Origin: CAG-791 sp045130475
GTDB taxonomy: Bacteria > Bacillota > Clostridia > Lachnospirales > Lachnospiraceae
Direction: 5' to 3'
Length of the DNA stretch: 64,000 nt
NCBI GenBank assembly: GCA_045130475.1
Contig: JBGUPU010000026.1
Location: 8,264 to 72,263 of the forward strand
Shown here: piece by piece, positions 34,271-41,452 of the stretch
Layout: every line of letters starts with the position of its first letter
Position numbering within the stretch: the first letter of the stretch is position 1
Notes under the pieces: generated by a model
What the model was told of the DNA's origin: nothing
What the model saw: the letters and a program-made list of their open reading frames with translations, nothing else
Database searches by the model: none
Made by a program: the position numbers and the translations under genes

Positions 34271-34615
34271 GCGCTGCAGTTAAAAGTTTTTTGAAATCAA
34301 ATGGACAGCGCAGTATTGAACAGAATACCACAAATATCAATAATTGTCATGTATTATTGCAATTCTGTACAGTTTTACAAGAAAGAGTCCCGCTTGCGAG
34401 ACTCTTGCGCCGAGAGCGGCCGCCCGAGCGACATAATTCATCGCGCGCAAGTGCGCATCCTCCCGGAGGGTTTTTTTACTCATAGTAAATAGCAATTTTC
34501 TATGAGTTAAAAAAAGATACCGGACATGCAGAGATGTCCGGTACCGTATTGGTCTCAGTTTTTTAACAGTTTCTGTTCAATGCTCTATCAGATCCAAGAT
34601 CCGGGAAAAGGACCG
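34271..34615. other. 345-bp structured intergenic region
   Basis: No credible gene. From left to right: the upstream region of the NSS gene; a stretch at 34384-34480 with consecutive hairpins (AGAGTC/GACTCT at 34384-34405, GCGC-rich stem at 34443-34456) ending in a weak CCTCCCGGAGG fold plus seven T on the plus strand; a CTCATAG/CTATGAG pair; and the terminator of the FMN dehydrogenase gene. The 34384-34480 stretch looks like a small structured RNA or a dispersed intergenic repeat. Confidence 0.5.
34509..34542 (-). terminator. Terminator of the alpha-hydroxy-acid dehydrogenase gene
   Basis: ACCGGACAT (34519-34527) pairs perfectly with ATGTCCGGT (34534-34542); seven T follow on the minus strand (34509-34515). 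Confidence 0.85.
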
Positions 34616-35653
34616 TTAAGCAAGAAAAGGATTGGAAGGTTTAAACAGATACTTTTCGGAGAGGCTGGCAAGATCGGGAGCGCCGCACATCTTCATAGTG
34701 TCAACGAGTTCCGCGCCGAGCTTTGCAGTATAAACCGCAACACCTTCTGCTCCGCCGCCGTATACAGCAGTCACATAGGGACGGGCGACCAGAACACCGT
34801 CCGCACCAAGGCACAGTGCCTTGAAGATGTCCGCGCCTGTGCGGATACCGCCGTCTGCGAAGATCTTCATCTGTCCGCCCACTGCCTGTGCGATGTCATA
34901 GAGGACTTCGGCTGTGGCAGGGCACTGATCCAGGACGCGGCCGCCGTGATTGGATACTACAATGCCGGCAGCGCCTGCCTGCAGGGCCTTTTTTGCCGCC
35001 TCTACAGTCATGATTCCCTTGACGATAAAAGGTTTGCCTGCCGCACTGATAACCCGGGCCAGTTCCTCTACAGTCTTGCTGCCTGCAGGCGGCTGAAGAT
35101 TCTGCAGGAAAGGAAGACCTGCGGCGTCAATATCCATGGCAACAGCAAAACATCCGGAGGACTGGACGAGATCAAATTTTTCCTTGAGAGTATTGACATC
35201 CCAGGGTTTTACAGTGGGGATGCCGAATCCATCCTTTGCCTTGATCGCAGCACAGGCAGCTTCCATAACGGCAGGATTTGTACCGTCACCGGTAAATGCC
35301 GCAATCCCTGCGTCAGCGCAGGCAGAGACCAGAATATCATTGTAGGCGACGTCATCGAGCTTGTCGCCGTAGTGAAGCTTGACAGCTCCGACCGGTCCCG
35401 CGAAGAAGGGATATTTCAAGGTATGGCCGAAAAACTCAAAGGAAGTATCGGGGGTTACGTTTTCGCTGATCGTATCCATGTTGATGCGGATCTTTTTCCA
35501 GGCGTCATAATTCCTGATAGCAGTATCGCCGACACCTTTTGCACCGGGGCCGGGCATCTGCGCGCCGCAGGCTTTGCCGTTGCATGTAGGACATGCCTTA
35601 CAGTAGGGTCCGATACAAGTGCGTGCATTTGTAAGAATATCCTGATATGTCAT
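34616..35653 (-). CDS. FMN-dependent alpha-hydroxy-acid oxidizing protein
   Basis: The 345-residue product belongs to the lactate oxidase / glycolate oxidase / IPP isomerase-like FMN barrel family. FMN-binding and catalytic elements visible are FAGPVGAVKL, PFIVKGIMTVEAAKKAL (the active-site Lys), VSNHGGRVLD (catalytic His), and ADGGIRTGADIFKALCLGADGV (phosphate binding). The N-terminus has an unusual cysteine cluster, CIGPYCKACPTCNGKAC, seen in clostridial members. The open frame reaches 35758, but AGGAGG places the start at ATG 35653. The substrate is unknown; L-lactate or another 2-hydroxy acid is typical. It stands alone with its own terminator. Confidence 0.87.
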   Translation of the reverse strand: MTYQDILTNARTCIGPYCKACPTCNGKACGAQMPGPGAKGVGDTAIRNYDAWKKIRINMDTISENVTPDTSFEFFGHTLKYPFFAGPVGAVKLHYGDKLDDVAYNDILVSACADAGIAAFTGDGTNPAVMEAACAAIKAKDGFGIPTVKPWDVNTLKEKFDLVQSSGCFAVAMDIDAAGLPFLQNLQPPAGSKTVEELARVISAAGKPFIVKGIMTVEAAKKALQAGAAGIVVSNHGGRVLDQCPATAEVLYDIAQAVGGQMKIFADGGIRTGADIFKALCLGADGVLVARPYVTAVYGGGAEGVAVYTAKLGAELVDTMKMCGAPDLASLSEKYLFKPSNPFLA

Positions 35654-35703
35654 TTTTTTCCTCCTGAATATTACTCGTGACAATCTGAACCGGCACAGTG
35701 AGG

Positions 35704-35765
35704 AATTGCCGCCTGTAAAGTCCGGCTGCACCCTGCGGGCAGGATTTACAGACGGCAATTTTTTT
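35704..35765. terminator. Long stem-loop between the HerA-like and FMN dehydrogenase genes
   Basis: AATTGCCGCCTGTAAA (35704-35719) pairs with TTTACAGACGGCAATT (35745-35760), one mismatch, with inner pairing. The T-run (35759-35765) is on the plus strand, while the minus-strand side has only a weak one, yet it sits right after the minus-strand gene's stop. Confidence 0.6.
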
Positions 35766-35771
35766 ATGTTG

Positions 35772-37346
35772 TCAGTTTTTAAACAGTGTTCCTATAATAC
35801 CGCGGCCAAGGCTTGCACCCAGATTGCCGCCGATGGTTTTTCCGAATTTGCCGAATGTTCCGCCCAGAGCTTTTCCTGCTTCACGCCCTACTGTACCAGC
35901 AACAGTACTGCCGACCTGCTTTGCAGCGCGCTTTTTGGCGTTCTCAGCTCTTTGTGCCTCTCTCTCTGCAGCAGCTGCGGCCTTTGCCTCTTCCCTTGCC
36001 TGCTCTTTTGCCGCAAGGGCTTCCGCCTTGGCTTTTTCCGCTTCCGCCGCTTCTTCCATACCGCGTCTCTCCAGGAATTCATATGCAGAATCGGGATCGT
36101 AGGCCTGGTAATATTTGGTGTACAGAATACTGCCCTTTATACTCTGCTCCCTCTCGGTGTCCGAGATCGATCCCATCCGGCTCTGCGGAGGAAGAACGGA
36201 CGCTTTTGAAACAATTGCAGGAATACCGCCTTCATCCAGGAAGGAGATCAGAGCCTCTCCGGTGCCCAGTGCCTGCAGCGTATCTTCGGTATTAAAAGCA
36301 GGGTTTTCACGGAAGGACTGTGCCGCTGCGCGGACAGCTTTCTGGTCTTTGGGCGTGTAGGCGCGGAGCGCGTGCTGGACCCGGTTGCCCAGCTGTGCCA
36401 GAACGGAATCCGGGATATCTCCGGGGACCTGTGTGCAGAAGTAGACACCGACACCCTTTGAGCGGATCAGCCTCACTACCTGCTCTATTTTTTCCAGAAG
36501 AACCTTTGATGCGTCTTTGAACAAGAGATGCGCCTCATCAAAGAAAAATACCATCTTGGGCTTGTCGAGGTCGCCGACTTCCGGCATCTGCTCGAAAAGT
36601 TCGGACAGCAGCCACAGAAGGAAAGTCGCATAGAGACGCCCGTTGCTGAAGAGGATCTGCGAGTCAAGAATATTGATAATTCCTTTTCCGTTGAAAGTGG
36701 ACATCCAGTCGGAAATATTGAGGGCAGTCTCCCCAAAGAAGAGATCTCCGCCCTCTCCCTCAAGAGCTACCAGTGCACGAAGGATCGCACCGATGGATGC
36801 GCTGCTCATACGTCCGTACTGTTCTGCGTAATCTTTCGCATGCGCCTGCACATAATTGAGCATGGCTTTGAGATCTTTGATATCAACCAGAAGAAGGCCC
36901 TCTTCATCGGCAATCCGGTAAACGATGCTGAGGATATCTGACTGCAGATCATTGAGCTGGAGGATCCTTGCCATCAGGATCGGTCCCATCTCCGAGATCG
37001 TTGTGCGGAGCGGAATTCCGTTTTTACCATAAATATCCCAGAGATTCACCGGATATCCCTGATAGGAAAAACCTGCATCAGAAAGACCAAAGCGTCTGAT
37101 CCTCTCCTGCATATCGGCAGAATCCGTGCCGGCGGTCATAATTCCGGCCAGATCGCCCTTGACGTCCGCCATGAAGACCGGGACACCCATGTCGCTGAAT
37201 GCTTCCGCCAGTACACGTGCTGTCACAGTCTTGCCCGTTCCGGTCGCACCGGCAATCAGTCCGTGCCGGTTCGCCATACGGGGCAAGAGATATATTTTTT
37301 CTCCCGATTCACTGTTGGCCACCCAGATTTTTCCTTCTTGCAGCAT
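35772..37346 (-). CDS. HerA-like helicase-domain ATPase (DUF853 family)
   Basis: The 524-residue protein has Walker A GATGTGKTVTARVLAEAF (33-50), a strand ending VFMADVKGDLAG, a Walker B-like MVFFFDEAHLLFK (about 265-277), and arginine-finger segments; this matches the DUF853/YjgR family of HerA-FtsK-type ATPases. The C-terminal 90 residues form an Ala/Glu/Lys-rich coiled coil (about 420-480) followed by a Gly-rich tail (GTVGREAGKALGGTFGKFGK) that looks membrane- or partner-interacting. HerA relatives pump or unwind DNA, but the role of this family is not established. AGGAGG precedes the ATG. The start of the next gene upstream (SGNH hydrolase stop at 37394) is about 47 bp away. Confidence 0.88.
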   Translation of the reverse strand: MLQEGKIWVANSESGEKIYLLPRMANRHGLIAGATGTGKTVTARVLAEAFSDMGVPVFMADVKGDLAGIMTAGTDSADMQERIRRFGLSDAGFSYQGYPVNLWDIYGKNGIPLRTTISEMGPILMARILQLNDLQSDILSIVYRIADEEGLLLVDIKDLKAMLNYVQAHAKDYAEQYGRMSSASIGAILRALVALEGEGGDLFFGETALNISDWMSTFNGKGIINILDSQILFSNGRLYATFLLWLLSELFEQMPEVGDLDKPKMVFFFDEAHLLFKDASKVLLEKIEQVVRLIRSKGVGVYFCTQVPGDIPDSVLAQLGNRVQHALRAYTPKDQKAVRAAAQSFRENPAFNTEDTLQALGTGEALISFLDEGGIPAIVSKASVLPPQSRMGSISDTEREQSIKGSILYTKYYQAYDPDSAYEFLERRGMEEAAEAEKAKAEALAAKEQAREEAKAAAAAEREAQRAENAKKRAAKQVGSTVAGTVGREAGKALGGTFGKFGKTIGGNLGASLGRGIIGTLFKN

Positions 37347-37393
37347 CTCTCCACCTCCTGATAATTGATATTGTTAATACTTATGGCAATCCG

Positions 37394-39433
37394 TCAGAAC
37401 GCCGGGCAGAACATCTCTTCACCCGTCATTTTGAAATCCGGCATCGGAATACAGATCCTGTCACCGACACGGCCGTCCCTGATCCAGCGGACACCGTATC
37501 CGTCCATGTACTGCCATTGCCCATCCAGGTACTGCCAGCCTGTAAGCGGTCTTCCCCGGTCAAAATAAAACCAGAGACCATCCTGTTCGTACCAGCCCTG
37601 ATAGAGGCTGAACTCGATGATCCGGTAGATCTCCCGATAAGTGGCGCTGTCATAATGAATGCCGTCCGGTGACCCGTAGGAATAGCGTATCCTGTTATAG
37701 GCATCTATATAATAGACATCCTGGAAATTTTCTATTGCATAGGCATTGAAGCTCTCAATCCTTGCGTTTTTCGCATTCGGGCTGCGCCTGTCGTCAACAG
37801 GCGTGACAGAAACAAAAAAAGTACGGGCGCCAAGCTTTTTCCATTCCGCAGCCTTCAAATTGATATAGTCAACATACTGATAGACATTACCAAGGTCGTT
37901 GACGCCCATGAGGATGACAACATCCGTGTTGGGACCGATCAGGTTTTCAACATTGGGGATGCCGGAGTTCACCATCCAGCTGTATCCCATAGCGGTCTTT
38001 GAGGACCAGTATTCTTCCGGCATACCCCCGCAGGACATCTCCATGCCGACAGTGCGGGAATCACCGATGAAAACAGTTCTTCGCTGTCCAAAGAATTCCA
38101 TGGACCCTGTCCGGTCTTTATAATATCGAAGCGGCAGGAAGGTCTCCTCCTGATGCTTTTCATCTTCGAAATCATTCTCTTCTTCCTGATATTCCTCTGC
38201 CGCGGCAGCATGGTCGGAAGGCGTTTCTGCAGTATATGTTCCGGCGTAGGGATAGATCCCGACAGGAAGCGGCATGGTATTATCTTCTTTAACCAGGTAA
38301 GCTTCCGGACCGGTATCATAAGCAAAGGGCGGTGTCATCAGATAATGAAAGGCCGGGGACATCACCCTGCTTTGCTGTGCCGGTAAAAAATCCTGATCCC
38401 GGACATGTTCCGGATCGGTCTCCTTCGATCCATCCCGATCCGCAGAAGATTCTTTCGGAGTGGAACTATTGTCAGAGGATTTATTGTCATCTGAAAAATC
38501 TTCTGAGGCATCTTTTGAAGGATCTGCTTCCTCATTCTGCCTGCTTCCCTGATCAGTATCACTTAAAAACCAGGAAACAGAGGAGGATCCGTTTGTCCGG
38601 TCTTTTCGGGGTTTTCCCGCAGTCATAAGAGAACCCTGGCCGCCGTCAGGGCCTATGCCGTTATTCAGGTAGGCGTAGGAATGCGTGCGGACCGGCCGGC
38701 TGTAAAGGTTTTCCTGCAGTGCACTGACCAGTTCCTGCCCTGATAAACTGCCCGAAGAAGCAAGCAGATTGCGGGTCATGTCCACAAGCCGGCTGCTCTC
38801 TTTTCGCAGCGCTTTTGTCGCTTTTTTTGCAGCTGCCTCACGTATGGCATCTGCGCGGGCAGAATATTTGGAAAGATCTGTCCCGGGAGGTGTCTGGCCG
38901 GCATACCACTGCACAGCCTCTGATGCGGCTTCCTGAAAATAGGAAAGATACTCTTCCGGAATTTCCGGTCTGTCGTTGTCCCGGTCAGAAGGGAAATCAT
39001 CGGGATCCAGATCCCACCGGTCAAGAATTTTCTCTTCATCCCAGTATGTTACGGATTTTTGATCGTCATCGCCGCCTTCCGGGTCTTCCGAGTCCGCCCC
39101 GTCACTGCCCCTTCCCCACCATATGCCGCTTTCCGCAGCAGATGGAATATCGCCGGATATACGAGAAAGATTGGATTCATCTTCCGGACAGGCGCCTCTT
39201 CCCTGCGCGGCAAAGGCACTTATACCTGTATTGACGCAGAGCAGAGCTCCCGTAAGACCTGCGACGGCAAATCTGTATCCTTTCAGAGCGCTTTTCTGAC
39301 TCTGTACATTCCCACTATTCTTTTGTGTGTATCCAGTCCCGATGCCGTCCATGCAGGGACTCTCCATGGACGCTGCACGAACGGATTCCTTGTCGGAACT
39401 GTCTTCTTTTTCTGTGATCTGATAATTTTGCAA
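37394..39433 (-). CDS. Membrane-anchored SGNH/GDSL-type hydrolase with C-terminal wall-binding-like repeats
   Basis: The 679-residue protein has a cytoplasmic start (1-52), one membrane segment (about 54-76, FAVAGLTGALLCVNTGISAF), a long low-complexity acidic Ser/Asp/Glu linker (about 80-440), and an SGNH domain with FIGDSRTVGM (block I Ser), VVILMGVNDLGNVYQY (block III Asn) and a late SPDGIHYD (Asp-His pair). The C-terminus has Trp/Tyr/Gly repeats such as GLWFYFDRGRPLTGWQYLDG, like choline-binding/cell-wall repeats. It is therefore probably an extracytoplasmic esterase on cell-wall glycans or polymers. The start is TTG 39433 with AGGTGG 8 bases before it. Its neighbour is a polytopic membrane protein on the same strand 53 bp away. 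Confidence 0.8.
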   Translation of the reverse strand: MQNYQITEKEDSSDKESVRAASMESPCMDGIGTGYTQKNSGNVQSQKSALKGYRFAVAGLTGALLCVNTGISAFAAQGRGACPEDESNLSRISGDIPSAAESGIWWGRGSDGADSEDPEGGDDDQKSVTYWDEEKILDRWDLDPDDFPSDRDNDRPEIPEEYLSYFQEAASEAVQWYAGQTPPGTDLSKYSARADAIREAAAKKATKALRKESSRLVDMTRNLLASSGSLSGQELVSALQENLYSRPVRTHSYAYLNNGIGPDGGQGSLMTAGKPRKDRTNGSSSVSWFLSDTDQGSRQNEEADPSKDASEDFSDDNKSSDNSSTPKESSADRDGSKETDPEHVRDQDFLPAQQSRVMSPAFHYLMTPPFAYDTGPEAYLVKEDNTMPLPVGIYPYAGTYTAETPSDHAAAAEEYQEEENDFEDEKHQEETFLPLRYYKDRTGSMEFFGQRRTVFIGDSRTVGMEMSCGGMPEEYWSSKTAMGYSWMVNSGIPNVENLIGPNTDVVILMGVNDLGNVYQYVDYINLKAAEWKKLGARTFFVSVTPVDDRRSPNAKNARIESFNAYAIENFQDVYYIDAYNRIRYSYGSPDGIHYDSATYREIYRIIEFSLYQGWYEQDGLWFYFDRGRPLTGWQYLDGQWQYMDGYGVRWIRDGRVGDRICIPMPDFKMTGEEMFCPAF

Positions 39434-39486
39434 AAGTATTTCCCACCTATGTCAAAGAGCGCAGCATGCTTCACATCATCTCTTGA

Positions 39487-41103
39487 TCATTGTGCTGCTT
39501 GCTGCCGGCAGTCATAAATCGAATGATTGACTCCTTCCCACAGGAGTCCGTACCGGCCTTTACACAGATCGTTGAGTTCGGAGTCTGTTTTCACCATGAT
39601 ATACCGGCTGCTGAATCCGTTGTTCTTGATACACTGTTTCATATATTTTTCGGAACAGTAATTCAGAGACAGATAATCCGGCAGCACAAAGGAAAGCTGG
39701 ATCTTGTTATCTTCGGTTATCTTGGCAACTGTGTTTTCCCAGTATGGATCCAGAGAAGACGGCGCCTCGAATATACCGTTCTCCGGAATCTTGTACACAG
39801 GCATCTGCCTGATCATTTCCTCTTTATATCCCTGCAGCTGCTCAGCGGAAATACTGGCTTCATTGATCTGCGGAAGGGCAAATGCAGAAGGTTTCATAAG
39901 TATATAAAAACCGACACAGGCGATAATGGCAGCTGCATTCAGCCATGGCAGTACGGTGCCGAACTCGATCAGGAACAGTGAGTAGGCAATGGTTATGGCC
40001 AGAAGCATTCTGTGGAGCTGATAAGCCTTGTAAAGCAGTATTGTGGCCTCATAGATCATCCCGCCCGAGAGGAGCAGCAGAAAGAGGATTGCGGCAGAGC
40101 CGTCTTTTTTTCTGCTGATCAGGGAGTAGACAAATTCCAGGAAGAGGATGATCCACTCGCAATAAAACAGGAAAGCGATACCGCCTGCCCAGCGGTATTC
40201 CCTGACAAGGTCGATCGCAGACCGTACACTGTCTTTGTTTGCCTGCCACAGACTCAGTACAATCTCCCGGATCTGACCGCCGCGGATGATCTGGGCAAGT
40301 TTCATGGCGGGCGCAACCTCAAAATATTCCGCGATATAGCCCATAAAATAATACATGAGGATCACTGTGCCGAACATGACCGCCAGAATGACCAGCGCGC
40401 TCAGGAAACGGGAAACCTCGCCGATACTGTCGTTGCGGAAAACCAGCAGGTAGAGCGGGATCAGAAACAGAACCGTAAAATAGGGGCGCATAACACCGAA
40501 GGAAAAAGTCAGCGCAACCATGGCGATCAGGGCCAGTGCTTTCTTAAGTCCGGACGCATCGGGATGTCGAAGATACCAGATGACCAGTCCCATGAAGACA
40601 ACAATATAGAAATGGTAACTTGCTTCCGCCATACCTGACCAGGTATATCTGGCCGCGATCAGCTGGGTGAGGAAAAAAACTGCCGTCAAAAGCGCCTGCC
40701 GCCTGCCGGGGCGGACAAGGGCAACGAACAGTATGTTGGCAAGGACCGCCATAATAATGTTGCAGAAATAGATGTAGTTGTGAGATGTACATCCCGTAAC
40801 AAATGAAAGCAGATAATAGGGAATATAGGTGAAAAGATTATAGGGTCCGAAAGGAACATTGCCGGAAGTAATCTCGTTAAATCCGGTCATTCCCTGAGGT
40901 ACGCCGTAGTAACGCATAGTCCTGATCACCCTGAAATAACCGTTTTCGTCATTCCAGGTCGTGTTCCACGCATCCAGCTGCAAGGGGGTTGTCCCCGAAA
41001 CGAGGCCGATCAGCCATCCGGCTATGACCGGTGCCAAAATGATCAGAATCCAGAGCAGAACACGGATGATCCCGACTTTTTTAGTTTCCTTAACCGTTTC
41101 CAT
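39487..41103 (-). CDS. Polytopic membrane protein of unknown function
   Basis: I do not recognise a named family. The 538-residue protein has about 11-12 hydrophobic segments, beginning near residue 13 (VLLWILIILAPVIAGWLIGL). Between helices 1 and 2 is an outside loop with WNTTWNDENGYFRVIRTMRY. The last ~130 residues are soluble and probably extracytoplasmic. The layout, a first outside loop with acidic residues (ENGYFR) followed by many helices and a soluble tail, resembles GT-C type glycosyltransferases or polymer-handling proteins, but no signature is decisive. It has its own consensus-like promoter and precedes the SGNH hydrolase by 53 bp, suggesting that both act on the same surface polymer. 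Confidence 0.8.
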   Translation of the reverse strand: METVKETKKVGIIRVLLWILIILAPVIAGWLIGLVSGTTPLQLDAWNTTWNDENGYFRVIRTMRYYGVPQGMTGFNEITSGNVPFGPYNLFTYIPYYLLSFVTGCTSHNYIYFCNIIMAVLANILFVALVRPGRRQALLTAVFFLTQLIAARYTWSGMAEASYHFYIVVFMGLVIWYLRHPDASGLKKALALIAMVALTFSFGVMRPYFTVLFLIPLYLLVFRNDSIGEVSRFLSALVILAVMFGTVILMYYFMGYIAEYFEVAPAMKLAQIIRGGQIREIVLSLWQANKDSVRSAIDLVREYRWAGGIAFLFYCEWIILFLEFVYSLISRKKDGSAAILFLLLLSGGMIYEATILLYKAYQLHRMLLAITIAYSLFLIEFGTVLPWLNAAAIIACVGFYILMKPSAFALPQINEASISAEQLQGYKEEMIRQMPVYKIPENGIFEAPSSLDPYWENTVAKITEDNKIQLSFVLPDYLSLNYCSEKYMKQCIKNNGFSSRYIMVKTDSELNDLCKGRYGLLWEGVNHSIYDCRQQAAQ

Positions 41104-41202
41104 ATATTTTCCTTTTCTACTTCATTCAAGTTCCGGAGTGTACAAGCTGCAGGTCCAGGCTTTGACCGCCGTCGTTTTTTCCAAACGGTCATAGTCTGAT
41201 AT

Positions 41203-41231
41203 ATTATAGCATGTGTATGTGACAATGTAAA
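41203..41231 (-). promoter_or_regulatory. Promoter of the polytopic membrane protein and SGNH genes
   Basis: Minus strand -35 TTTACA (41226-41231), 17-base spacer, perfect -10 TATAAT (41203-41208) with an extended TGC before it. The leader of about 90 bases holds a GACCG/CGGTC stem. Confidence 0.7.
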
Positions 41232-41321
41232 AACTGACTTGAGCAAAAAGATTATGCCGAGAAGCAGATTCTGTGAAGCTGTATGATTTATTCCTTCTCC
41301 TCCCTAACATGGTAAAAACAC

Positions 41322-41398
41322 TTGCATTCTTATAAAAGACGATATATTATTAGTCTGTTCTAACTATCTTCTACTGCAAGTTACTTTCATTGAAAGTA
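41322..41398 (+). promoter_or_regulatory. feoB promoter and downstream inverted repeat
   Basis: Plus strand -35 TTGCAT (41322-41327), 17-base spacer, -10 TATTAT (41345-41350). About 30 bases past the start site lies a perfect 7-3-7 inverted repeat, TACTTTCATTGAAAGTA (41382-41398), a possible iron-regulator site, though it matches neither the Fur nor the DtxR consensus well. The 41104-41452 gap otherwise contains only the divergent promoter. Confidence 0.55.
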
Positions 41399-41452
41399 TA
41401 TCTGATGATAGAAGTCCGCTCTTCCATTGTTACAGACAAGGAGTACCATACA

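Noticed and set aside
41240..41452. A Fur box at feoB
   Set aside because: No GATAATGATAATCATTATC-like match could be found; only the 7-3-7 repeat, which I report separately.
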